Below, in pieces: positions 7,054-13,730 of a DNA stretch of 13,730 nt. The stretch is taken from contig JBFEOQ010000041.1 of the NCBI GenBank assembly GCA_041550515.1, positions 1 through 13,730 on the forward strand, given 5' to 3'. The position numbers were made by a program, and so were the translations under genes. The stretch comes from PFL35 sp041550515. GTDB lineage: Archaea > Thermoplasmatota > E2 > DHVEG-1. The notes beneath the pieces were generated by a model that ran no database searches, was not told the DNA's origin, and saw only the letters and a list, made by a program, of their open reading frames with translations. How positions within the stretch are numbered: position 1 is the first letter of the stretch; every line of letters begins with the position of its first letter.

Positions 7054-8715
7054 ATGAATAAGAAAATTATTGTAATTTTTACATTGGTATTGTTTCTAGG
7101 AGCTGGGATTTCAAGTGTTGGAGTAAACAGTAAAATATCTAATTATGATCCTAAAGTTAAGAATTATAAATATAGTGTAATTAAAAATGATGAACTTAAT
7201 GTTAAATGTATCAATATTATTGACATAATCAAACCACCATTAATAATAATTGATGAAAAAAAATTAATAGAAAAATCTAATACAAATGATTTAAAATTCA
7301 TAGATCTTCCTGAATATTTTAACTGGATGGACTTTGAAGGAGAGGATTGGACAACACCTGCAAAAGATCAAGGTAGTTGTGGTAGTTGTTGGGATTTTGC
7401 TGCTATAGGTGCATTAGAGAGTATTATTCAAATAAGAGAAAAATGTGCAGCTCTTTCTCTTGACTTATCTGAGCAATATGTACTCTCCTGCCTTTCACAT
7501 TCTGGAAGCTGTAATGGCGGAAGAGCATATTCTGCATATAAATTTATTAAATTAGACAATCCTTATGGTAATTCCTGTAATGGAATTATCCCCGAATTTT
7601 GCTTTCCTTATCAAATCAAAGATAATGTTAAATGTGAAAACGTTAGCTCAAATTGGACTGATTTTCTAATCCCAATAACTGATTATGGACATTGGTTTCC
7701 TGGTGGTAGTATTGATGACAGAAACGCAATCAAAACAAGGATTTTTGAAAGCGGACCAGTCGTTGCTGCAATGCTATTTACTATATGGAATCATGGTCCA
7801 AATAATCTACAAGAATGGGGCTATATACATAATAGTCCACTAGAATACTATCCATATCCTGGTCCTGTTAAAAGTGCTAACCATGAAGTTGTTATTGTAG
7901 GATGGAAAGATGATCCATCTATAACCAACGGTGGATACTGGATTATAAAAAACAGTTTAAGTGAAGAATGGGGTTATAACGGTTTTTTTAATTTAGAATA
8001 TGGTAGCCTTAATATTGAAAATATGGAAATAATCTGGGTAGAATATAATCCAGAGGATTATAGCAACTGGGCACCAGTCGCAAAAATAAATGGCCCGACT
8101 CAGGGTAATACAAATCAAGAAATGATTTTTAATGGAAGCATGAGTTTTGACCATGAAGGTACAATTGTATCTTATGAATGGGATTTTGGTGATGGAACTA
8201 TTAAAGAAGGGCAAACAATCAATCATACCTATGTGCAACAAGGAATATATCTCTTAAATCTAAAAGTAACCGATAACGCAAATAATACAGATGATGAAAA
8301 AATATGGATTTATATTAATAAAGAGAATCATCCACCACAAAAACCAACAATTAAAGGAAATCAACAGGGTAAAAATGAAACAGCCTATAAATATACTATT
8401 TCAACAGATGATCCTGATGGTGATGAAGTGAAATATTATCTGAACTGGGGTGACGATTATTGGTTTGGAGGATCAGCAGGTTGGATAGGCCCATATACAT
8501 CTGGAGAAGAGGTTACTTTAGATAAAATCTATAATGAAAAAGGAAACTACACAATTCGTGCAAAAGCACAAGATATATATGGTGCAAAAAGTGATTGGGC
8601 AATACTTGAAGTGAGTATGGCAAAAACACATTACTATAATTCAATAATTCAAATACTTATGAAAATGTTAGAAGGTTTTCCTATGTTTGAAAGAATAATA
8701 AACCGAATAATCTAA
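7054..8715 (+). CDS. Secreted papain-family (C1A) peptidase with two PKD-like domains and C-terminal tail
   Basis: The signal peptide is MNKKIIVIFTLVLFLGAGISS. A short propeptide runs to about residue 83. The mature papain fold begins at DLPEYFNWMDF (84-94) and holds the full active site: Gln106 and Cys112 in KDQGSCGSCWDFA, His277 in ANHEVVIVGW, and Asn300 in WIIKNSLSEEWGYNGFF. The CNGG motif (153-156) and several cysteines suggest disulphides. Residues 340-422 are a classical PKD domain (YEWDFGDGT). Residues 427-521 are a second PKD-like domain (YYLNWGDD...GWIGPYTSG) closely matching the one in the protein ending at 3010. The tail (522-553) ends FPMFERIINRII. GGGAGG sits five bases before the ATG. 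Role: extracellular endopeptidase. The family is certain; the function of the tail is inferred. Confidence 0.96.
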   Translation: MNKKIIVIFTLVLFLGAGISSVGVNSKISNYDPKVKNYKYSVIKNDELNVKCINIIDIIKPPLIIIDEKKLIEKSNTNDLKFIDLPEYFNWMDFEGEDWTTPAKDQGSCGSCWDFAAIGALESIIQIREKCAALSLDLSEQYVLSCLSHSGSCNGGRAYSAYKFIKLDNPYGNSCNGIIPEFCFPYQIKDNVKCENVSSNWTDFLIPITDYGHWFPGGSIDDRNAIKTRIFESGPVVAAMLFTIWNHGPNNLQEWGYIHNSPLEYYPYPGPVKSANHEVVIVGWKDDPSITNGGYWIIKNSLSEEWGYNGFFNLEYGSLNIENMEIIWVEYNPEDYSNWAPVAKINGPTQGNTNQEMIFNGSMSFDHEGTIVSYEWDFGDGTIKEGQTINHTYVQQGIYLLNLKVTDNANNTDDEKIWIYINKENHPPQKPTIKGNQQGKNETAYKYTISTDDPDGDEVKYYLNWGDDYWFGGSAGWIGPYTSGEEVTLDKIYNEKGNYTIRAKAQDIYGAKSDWAILEVSMAKTHYYNSIIQILMKMLEGFPMFERIINRII

Positions 8716-8730
8716 AACCAAAACTCTTGT

Positions 8731-8761
8731 TTCTCTTTTTTACATTTTGTTGTTTTATATG
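8731..8761 (+). terminator. U-rich 3' element with ACATTTTGTTG, copy 3
   Basis: TTCTCTTTTTTACATTTTGTTGTTTTATAT begins 16 bases after the stop codon of the C1A peptidase and matches the elements at 1231 and 3171. The core TTTTTTACATTTTGTTGTTT is identical in all three. No stem-loop is evident here. Confidence 0.6.
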
Positions 8762-8867
8762 TTATTTTTTTAAATGTGTTGCATAAAAATTTCATAAAAT
8801 TTAAAATATAACTAACTATTGTATATTGCAAGATAGGAGTAATAAATTTTAATAGGGAGGTATATAT

Positions 8868-9869
8868 TTGGAAATTAATTGGAATTTTAAAGTTTTAGTT
8901 GCTGGTATAGCATTAATTATAATAAGCATGTTTTTCGGGTCATATGGTTTTTTTAATCAATCTGAACCACTATTTTTAATAATGAGTTTGCTGAGTTGGA
9001 TTGGATGGATATGTATAATCGCATGGGTTGTTTTGGTTGCGATAAATTTTACAAAAAGACGATCAACTCTTCTAAAGATAATAAAATTTCTTCATTTCTC
9101 TAGACACGATATAATAAAATCAACCAACTGGGCTCGTATTGGAGCAGGCATATATAGAAAACCATTGGCAATAGCATTTATGATAATAGGATTGTTTTTT
9201 ATTTTTACAATTTTTATTGCTCAATTTTTTATTATATTATTTTTTATAGGAATTATTGTTCTTGCAGCAGGTATTTATTTATGGATTAAAAAAATTATTT
9301 CAATAGAATTTGATTTTTCAAAAAATGTAATGATAAGATTACCAACTTTTTTTTCTATACATACATTTCATATTTTTATGCGTCAAGGTTTAGAAGATCA
9401 AGGATATATAATTTCAGAGGATATTTCACCAGTTGAGGGTGGTTCAACTTCAATTATACCAGGAATTTTTTTATTAAAAGGTGGGGTAAAAGGTATAAAA
9501 AAAGAAATTAAATTACTTAGAAAAGATGGAAAAAGAGCGGAGATTTATCTCATTGAAGAAGGAACAATATTTCATTCAAATTTAAATATTTATGATCAAA
9601 GTATTTTTGATAAATTAAAATCTGGTCATATAAACCTCGAACCAACTATAAAGAGTAACCAGACATCTTGTGAACTATTATTAACCATTGGTGCAACAAG
9701 AAACAAATTTTTTGAAAAAGATAAATTACAACAAGATTTTGATAATATCACGGCTTTGATTGAAAATTGTATAAATAATACAAAATCCAAAATACCTTAT
9801 ATAGATAAAGATATTGATAAAATCTTTCATCCCAAGAAATTAAATCGAGAAATAATAAAACAAAAATAA
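8868..9869 (+). CDS. Four-helix membrane protein of unknown function
   Basis: I do not recognise this family. Hydrophobic segments lie at about residues 8-28, 36-60, 99-118 and 119-140. A basic linker (62-98) separates two helical hairpins. Residues 141-333 form a soluble domain with no clear motif; it includes a Gly-rich piece (VEGGSTSIIPGIFLLKGGVKG) and a Lys-rich C-terminus. Basic residues after the second and fourth helices suggest both the linker and the C-terminal domain face the cytoplasm. The start is TTG at 8868, supported by AGGGAGG seven bases upstream; no earlier start fits that site. A TATA-like stretch at 8801-8810 could drive it independently of the C1A gene, whose U-rich end lies before it. 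Expression as a protein is likely; no function is proposed. Confidence 0.8.
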   Translation: MEINWNFKVLVAGIALIIISMFFGSYGFFNQSEPLFLIMSLLSWIGWICIIAWVVLVAINFTKRRSTLLKIIKFLHFSRHDIIKSTNWARIGAGIYRKPLAIAFMIIGLFFIFTIFIAQFFIILFFIGIIVLAAGIYLWIKKIISIEFDFSKNVMIRLPTFFSIHTFHIFMRQGLEDQGYIISEDISPVEGGSTSIIPGIFLLKGGVKGIKKEIKLLRKDGKRAEIYLIEEGTIFHSNLNIYDQSIFDKLKSGHINLEPTIKSNQTSCELLLTIGATRNKFFEKDKLQQDFDNITALIENCINNTKSKIPYIDKDIDKIFHPKKLNREIIKQK

Positions 9870-9948
9870 TTTTATCAAGCGGAGAAACTGGATTTAAATA
9901 CTAACTATAATGAAAAAATTAAATATTTTTTATTTTTAACAATTTTTT

Positions 9949-10203
9949 TTAATTAAAATTTTGTATAAAACTTCTAATATGACTAGATTCCATATAAATT
10001 TCAGTAAGATCAGATGCAGTTTCTTCATTTATCCCATTTTTTATTAATTCTTTCTGAAAAATTTTTCCTGCTTTATTCGCATCACTTTTAAATCGTAAAA
10101 AAATCCCTGTAAATCTAAACATTAAAAATGGAATTTTAGGAAGAATCATACCAAAAAACTTTATCGGCTGAACTCCTATATCATCCTTAATATTTTCATT
10201 CAT
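9949..10203 (-). CDS. Small helical protein, paralogue of the upstream 92-residue protein
   Basis: This 84-residue protein has no family I recognise. A hydrophobic stretch (16-36, FFGMILPKIPFLMFRFTGIF) could touch a membrane. The C-terminal half is a helical pair, FQKELIKNGINEETASDLTE (49-68), which aligns without gaps to residues 51-70 of the neighbouring protein. Eleven of 24 residues are identical across 49-72. It lies 27 bases downstream of that gene on the same strand and is probably co-transcribed. No strong Shine-Dalgarno site precedes the ATG, which fits translation coupled to the upstream gene. It lacks the His-rich end of its paralogue. The pair probably arose by tandem duplication and may form a complex; that is inference. 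Confidence 0.75.
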   Translation of the reverse strand: MNENIKDDIGVQPIKFFGMILPKIPFLMFRFTGIFLRFKSDANKAGKIFQKELIKNGINEETASDLTEIYMESSHIRSFIQNFN

Positions 10204-10230
10204 TTACAATACCCAAAATTTTCAATCTTT

Positions 10231-10509
10231 TTATTCGTGATGATGATGTTCACCAATGTTACTCATCATTTTTCCAAGATTCAAAGTTGATAAATATTGA
10301 CTTGTAAGCTCATATGCCTGCTCAGTAGTCATACCAGCTTTTAAAAGCTCTTTATAAAAAGTAGCTGCTGCTTCAGCATATTGTTTTGCACTCTCTGGAC
10401 TATATAACAAACTACTTAAACTTTTTAAAAGACCAGGCACTTTTTCAGATACAACATCTAATATTTCCTTTATTTTTTCAGGATCTGGCATTACTTCATG
10501 TTTATTCAT
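10231..10509 (-). CDS. Small helical protein with His-rich C-terminus
   Basis: This 92-residue, soluble, probably all-alpha protein has no family I recognise by name. Helices are likely at 9-35, 38-58 (AKQYAEAAATFYKELLKAGM) and 61-75 (TTEQAYELTSQYLS). The C-terminus is GEHHHHE, a natural four-histidine run that could bind metal. GGAGGT precedes the ATG by seven bases, a stronger site than that of either operon neighbour, so it may be the best translated of the three. It follows the winged-helix gene by 48 bases and precedes its 84-residue paralogue by 27. The neighbourhood suggests a three-gene operon. Function unknown. Confidence 0.8.
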   Translation of the reverse strand: MNKHEVMPDPEKIKEILDVVSEKVPGLLKSLSSLLYSPESAKQYAEAAATFYKELLKAGMTTEQAYELTSQYLSTLNLGKMMSNIGEHHHHE

Positions 10510-10557
10510 ATTTTTTTACCTCCAATACAATTTCTAAAACATGTAAGAGTGATCATT

Positions 10558-11022
10558 TTATATATTAAAACCGAGCATTTGTGACCATTTTCTGATCACT
10601 TTATCAGTCAATTTATAAACATAGAGTTTACCTTTCATCTGTTTTTTAACAATATCACTATTTTCAAGTTCTTTTAATCTTTCACGTATTATTCTCCTTG
10701 AAGCAGTCCCTCTTTTACTTCTAACAAGTTCAGTTATCTCAGAAATATTTTGATCTTGATGATCTAATAATACTCTTACTATCTCCCTACTTATTTGATC
10801 TTTTAACTCCGGAAGTATCAAATCTGGTGCGAGCCCACCATGCTCAAGAATAAGACCAGTGATTTTAAGATATCTTTGTGTAGTTTTACCAACATCTCTT
10901 AAAGGACTAATAACTTCTGAAAGCATTTTTTCAAGATCACTGATTCTCTTATTTAACTCTTTAACTTCTTTTTTTAAATCCTTAGTCACAAAAACTAAAT
11001 AAACTAATTTATTAAAAAACAC
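10558..11022 (-). CDS. Coiled-coil winged-helix DNA-binding regulator
   Basis: Residues 13-40 are a charged coiled coil (KKEVKELNKRISDLEKMLSE). Residues 76-150 resemble a winged helix-turn-helix of the MarR/ArsR kind: ISREIVRVLLDHQDQNISEI, then the recognition-helix region RGTASRRIIRERLKELENSD, then a beta wing KKQMKGKLYVYKLTD. It probably dimerises through the coiled coil and binds DNA. The longest frame starts at GTG 11022, but residues 1-11 are hydrophobic and look out of place. GTG at 10989 (143 residues, beginning TKDLKKEV) is an attractive alternative; neither has a Shine-Dalgarno site. It is the first gene of a likely operon and diverges from the permease gene across 68 bases holding the palindrome TATCATGATA. 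Local regulation of both sides is the natural inference. Confidence 0.8.
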   Translation of the reverse strand: MFFNKLVYLVFVTKDLKKEVKELNKRISDLEKMLSEVISPLRDVGKTTQRYLKITGLILEHGGLAPDLILPELKDQISREIVRVLLDHQDQNISEITELVRSKRGTASRRIIRERLKELENSDIVKKQMKGKLYVYKLTDKVIRKWSQMLGFNI

Positions 11023-11046
11023 TTGGTAATAAAAATAACAATTTCA

Positions 11047-11056
11047 TATCATGATA
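11047..11056. promoter_or_regulatory. Palindrome TATCATGATA, candidate operator
   Basis: A perfect ten-base palindrome sits in the 68-base gap between the divergent winged-helix and permease genes, directly beside the permease's TATA-like box. This is where an operator bound by a dimeric regulator would be expected. A single copy of this length in AT-rich DNA could be chance. Confidence 0.4.
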
Positions 11057-11060
11057 AAAA

Positions 11061-11069
11061 ATAAATATA
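11061..11069 (+). promoter_or_regulatory. Candidate TATA box of the permease gene (leaderless start)
   Basis: ATAAATATA is centred 26 bases before the ATG at 11091, the spacing expected if transcription begins at the start codon. No good Shine-Dalgarno site lies between, so a leaderless transcript is likely. Confidence 0.45.
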
Positions 11070-11090
11070 GACAGGATATACATAAAATAG

Positions 11091-12968
11091 ATGGATGAGA
11101 ATAAGGAGACCAAGGGTTTAAGAAAAGAACTTGGCCTTCTTAGTATCTTTTGTATAGCTTCAGGGGCTATGATTAGTTCAGGTTTATTTATATTACCTGG
11201 ATTAGCATTTAAGCAAGCAGGACCAGCAGCCTTAATAGCCTATGGAATTGCAAGTCTTTTAGTTATACCTCCTATGCTATCAAAAGCAGAACTTGCTACA
11301 GCAATGCCAAAAGCAGGTGGAACTTTTTTCTTCGTAGATCGAAGTATGGGTCCAATGTTAGGTACAATCGGTGGATTTGCAGCATGGTTTTCTCTTGCTT
11401 TTAAAAGTGCATTTGCCTTGGTAGGAATCGGTGTTTTTGCAGTTTTACTTAATCCTGGATTCACAGAAATGCAAATGAAATTAATTGCAGTATTCTTCTG
11501 TATCATATTTACTATTATAAATATTAGAGGAGTTAAACATTCAGGAAAAACACAGATAGCCTTAGTTGTTGGTCTTCTCTCTTTACTTATTCTATATATA
11601 GTTGCAGGTATCTTTTTTATTCAACCTTCTAATTTCAACAATTTTGCCCCATATGGATTTAGCTCTATTTTTTCAACTGCAGGCCTTATTTTTGTATCTT
11701 TTGGAGGTCTCACCAAAGTTTGTAGTGTCGCTGAGGAATGTAAGAACCCTGGACGTAATATCCCACTCGGTATGTTTTTTTCGTGGGGTATTATTTCTTT
11801 AATTTATTTATTGGTAATTTTTGTAACAATTGGTTTAGCTAATCCTTCTCAGTTAGAAACGTCTCTTACACCAATTTCTCTTGGAGCAGATAATATCCCA
11901 ATTTTTTATGGAATTGGAGGTATGATTATGGCAGTTGCAGCTATTCTTGCTTTTATTACTACAGCAAACGCTGGAATACTTGCAGCATCTCGTGATCCTA
12001 TGGCTATGGGTAAAGATCAACTTATTCCTCATTCTTTTGCAAAATTATCTAAACGAGGAACTCCAAAGTTTTCAATATTATTTACATCATGTTTTATGAT
12101 TCTTGTAATTTTGTTTTTAGACATTGAAAGTCTTGTAAAAACTGCTTCACTACTTAAAATATTATTGTTTTTATTTGTAATACTTTCACTTATTATTATG
12201 CGAGAGAGTAAGATAAGACATTATAGACCTAAGTTTCGTTCTCCATTCTATCCCTGGGTTCAAATATTTGGAATCGGCGGACTTATATTCCTCATATTTG
12301 AAATGGGTTTAATTCCAATGATTCTCGTTGGCATTTTTATTCTATTTGGATTTTGCTGGTATTACTTTTATGCTCGAGATAAAATATGGAGAGAATATTC
12401 CCTTCTTAATGTTGTAGAACGAGTTACTAATGAGAAAAGAACTGGTTATTTATTAGATGAAGAGTTACGAGAAATTCTCATTGATAGAGATGATGTTACA
12501 GAAAAAAGATTTGAAGAAATTCTAAAAAAATGTGAAATTATGGATGTTTTCAAATATGAACGTCCAGATAAATTTGCTTGGTTGATTTCAAATAGATTAG
12601 CTGCTCGTTTAGATATTGATAAAAATGAATTATATACTCTTCTTAAGAATCGTAAAGAAGATTCTAATATTATGATACATCCCGGTATAGCTATTTTCTC
12701 ACATATTATAAAAGGTCGTGGAAAATTTGAGATATTATTAGTCAGAAGTAAAAAAGGAATTATTTTATCTGACACCGCTGAGGCTGTTCATGCCTTCTTT
12801 GTAGTTGTTGCTACTTCTGAACTTAAGAGTTTCTATTTGCATTCTCTTATGTGGATCGTTCAAATAGCTGAGGAAACTGATTTTGAAGAAGAATGGATAA
12901 ATGCAAAAGATACTGATGAACTAAGAAAAATTATTTTATCATCATGGAAAAAACGAAAAAAATACTAA
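11091..12968 (+). CDS. APC-family amino-acid permease fused to a PTS-EIIA-like domain
   Basis: Residues 1-425 are an APC-superfamily transporter with about 12 helices. The first helix carries ASGAMISSGLFILPG (23-37), the substrate-binding break typical of the family; the TM6 region is FVSFGGLTKVCSVAEECKNP (201-220). A linker of about 100 charged residues (430-525) follows. Residues 526-625 resemble a PTS EIIA type-2 domain: PGIAIFSHI (531-539) matches the GIAIPH region, so His538 could stand at the phosphorylated position, although one extra residue disturbs the motif. No other PTS gene is nearby, so a regulatory, not phosphotransfer, role is more likely. Import of amino acids or peptide breakdown products would suit the secreted peptidases in this window. 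The ATG at 11091 appears leaderless. The divergent winged-helix gene may control it. Substrate unknown. Confidence 0.92.
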   Translation: MDENKETKGLRKELGLLSIFCIASGAMISSGLFILPGLAFKQAGPAALIAYGIASLLVIPPMLSKAELATAMPKAGGTFFFVDRSMGPMLGTIGGFAAWFSLAFKSAFALVGIGVFAVLLNPGFTEMQMKLIAVFFCIIFTIINIRGVKHSGKTQIALVVGLLSLLILYIVAGIFFIQPSNFNNFAPYGFSSIFSTAGLIFVSFGGLTKVCSVAEECKNPGRNIPLGMFFSWGIISLIYLLVIFVTIGLANPSQLETSLTPISLGADNIPIFYGIGGMIMAVAAILAFITTANAGILAASRDPMAMGKDQLIPHSFAKLSKRGTPKFSILFTSCFMILVILFLDIESLVKTASLLKILLFLFVILSLIIMRESKIRHYRPKFRSPFYPWVQIFGIGGLIFLIFEMGLIPMILVGIFILFGFCWYYFYARDKIWREYSLLNVVERVTNEKRTGYLLDEELREILIDRDDVTEKRFEEILKKCEIMDVFKYERPDKFAWLISNRLAARLDIDKNELYTLLKNRKEDSNIMIHPGIAIFSHIIKGRGKFEILLVRSKKGIILSDTAEAVHAFFVVVATSELKSFYLHSLMWIVQIAEETDFEEEWINAKDTDELRKIILSSWKKRKKY

Positions 12969-13001
12969 CACTTATGATTAGATATAAAATTTTTATAATT
13001 T

Positions 13002-13106
13002 TTAATAATCTTTTAAATTCTTCTTACCACAATTTGGACATATAATAAAATCAAGAGGAAATTTATGACCACAATACGGGCATTTTTTATCTTTCATATC
13101 AATCAT
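13002..13106 (-). CDS. 34-residue zinc-ribbon protein
   Basis: The minus strand encodes a 34-residue protein starting with ATG at 13106. Its core is KKCPYCGHKF followed by IICPNCGKKN, so four cysteines (9, 12, 23, 26) in CPxCG knuckles ten residues apart make a textbook zinc ribbon. The rest is too short for a second domain. It ends 33 bases from the convergent permease gene. No Shine-Dalgarno site precedes the ATG. Such small archaeal zinc ribbons are often missed because of length. The density of the motif in a complete ATG-to-stop frame argues strongly for a real gene. It could bind nucleic acid or protein; the partner is unknown. Confidence 0.75.
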   Translation of the reverse strand: MIDMKDKKCPYCGHKFPLDFIICPNCGKKNLKDY

Positions 13107-13317
13107 ATAATTAATTAAGTATTATCTTCATTATTAATTAAATTTTTCTAAAATATTTTATTAGATGTTATTATTTAGTGTTTACAAACTAACTCTATGA
13201 TTAACAAGATAGAAATATACTATTTGATATAATTCAATTAAATATATTTTTGAAAAAAATTTTTAAAATTATAGTTAAATTTAATAAATTTAAAAACTAA
13301 TAATAAATTCTAAGAAC

Positions 13318-13722
13318 ATGATATTTCTAAACATATTTAATAAAACAAAAAAAAATAAACCAAATAGAAAAACTTTATCAGCTAATGAATGGCCAGATTA
13401 TATTGTAATCTTAGATGAAAAAAATTTTGATGATTTTATACAAAAATACCCTTTATCAATAATAGATTTCTGGGCACCTTGGTGTAATCCATGTAAAGCA
13501 ATGATACCACGATTAAGACGTTTATCAAAAATTTACAAAGGACAATTAGCTTTTGGAAAACTTGATACACAGAAGAATAAAAATCTTGCTAATAAATATA
13601 AGATTATTAGTATTCCAAATTTAATTTTTTTTAGCTTTGGTAAAAAAATCAGTAGCGTTACAGGTTTAAAATCCGTTGGAGATATTAAAGATATAATTGA
13701 TGATCTTCTAAAAAAATTTTAA
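13318..13722 (+). CDS. Thioredoxin-like disulphide reductase
   Basis: This 134-residue thioredoxin fold has a 25-residue Lys/Asn-rich N-terminal extension. The active site is FWAPWCNPCKAMIP (51-64), with Cys56 and Cys59. Asn replaces the usual Gly of WCGPC, which may shift the redox potential. The cis-proline loop is ISIPNL (Pro100), and the C-terminal strand and helix (SSVTGLKSVGDIKDII) are intact. There is no signal peptide, so it acts in the cytoplasm on protein disulphides. The ATG at 13318 has no Shine-Dalgarno site and may be leaderless. The 211 bases upstream of it, back to the zinc-ribbon gene, are almost pure AT and hold no other gene. It stands alone; no reductase gene is in the window. 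Family assignment is firm. Confidence 0.93.
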   Translation: MIFLNIFNKTKKNKPNRKTLSANEWPDYIVILDEKNFDDFIQKYPLSIIDFWAPWCNPCKAMIPRLRRLSKIYKGQLAFGKLDTQKNKNLANKYKIISIPNLIFFSFGKKISSVTGLKSVGDIKDIIDDLLKKF

Positions 13723-13730
13723 AATTTTCA

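Noticed and set aside
12446..12775. Minus-strand open frame of 109 codons inside the permease gene.
   Set aside because: It is antisense to the conserved linker and EIIA-like region, with no motif or start signal.
1..13730. CRISPR arrays, insertion sequences, tRNA or rRNA genes.
   Set aside because: No regularly spaced direct repeats, transposase motifs, terminal inverted repeats or RNA-gene cores were seen on either strand. The coding repeat at 123-833 has no unique spacers and is protein-level.

Overview
The window is very AT-rich and most likely archaeal. The transcription signals suit archaea better than bacteria: TATA-like boxes about 26 bases before inferred transcript starts, pyrimidine/U-rich 3' ends, and several starts with no Shine-Dalgarno sequence beside others with strong GGGAGG-type sites. 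The protein content also fits: secreted C25 (gingipain/clostripain-like) and C1A (papain) peptidases, PKD-type domains, an SPFH membrane protein, and an amino-acid permease with a PTS-EIIA-like tail. It resembles protein-degrading, sediment-type Thermoplasmatota such as the MBG-D/Thermoprofundales lineage. That placement is inference from content; there is no marker gene here.

Layout. 1-3200 (+): two secreted proteins, a six-repeat beta-propeller with a PKD-like domain, and a probable papain/C39-fold cysteine peptidase with a PKD-like domain. 3226-6392 (-): an SPFH/stomatin-like membrane protein and a secreted C25 peptidase. 6617-8715 (+): a small cupin and a secreted papain-family peptidase with two PKD-like domains. 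8868-9869 (+): a four-helix membrane protein of unknown function. 9949-11022 (-): a probable operon of a winged-helix regulator and two small paralogous proteins. 11091-12968 (+): a divergent amino-acid permease fused to an EIIA-like domain. 13002-13106 (-): a 34-residue zinc-ribbon protein. 13318-13722 (+): thioredoxin.

The most interesting signal links the three (+) secreted proteins. They share a PKD-like domain followed by a short amphipathic C-terminal tail with an FP-[ILM]-[FL]-x-x-[IL] core, ending in hydrophobic residues at the stop codon. Each gene is also followed by a nearly identical 3' element (T-tract, then ACATTTTGTTGTTT). The secreted C25 peptidase has neither the tail nor the element. 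This looks like an undescribed C-terminal sorting or anchoring signal carried on a DNA cassette with its own transcript end. No sorting enzyme is present in the window.

Taken together, the genes suggest a cell that degrades protein outside the membrane (C25, C1A and a third likely cysteine peptidase) and may take up the amino acids released (APC-EIIA permease, possibly controlled by the neighbouring winged-helix protein). SPFH and thioredoxin genes lie alongside.
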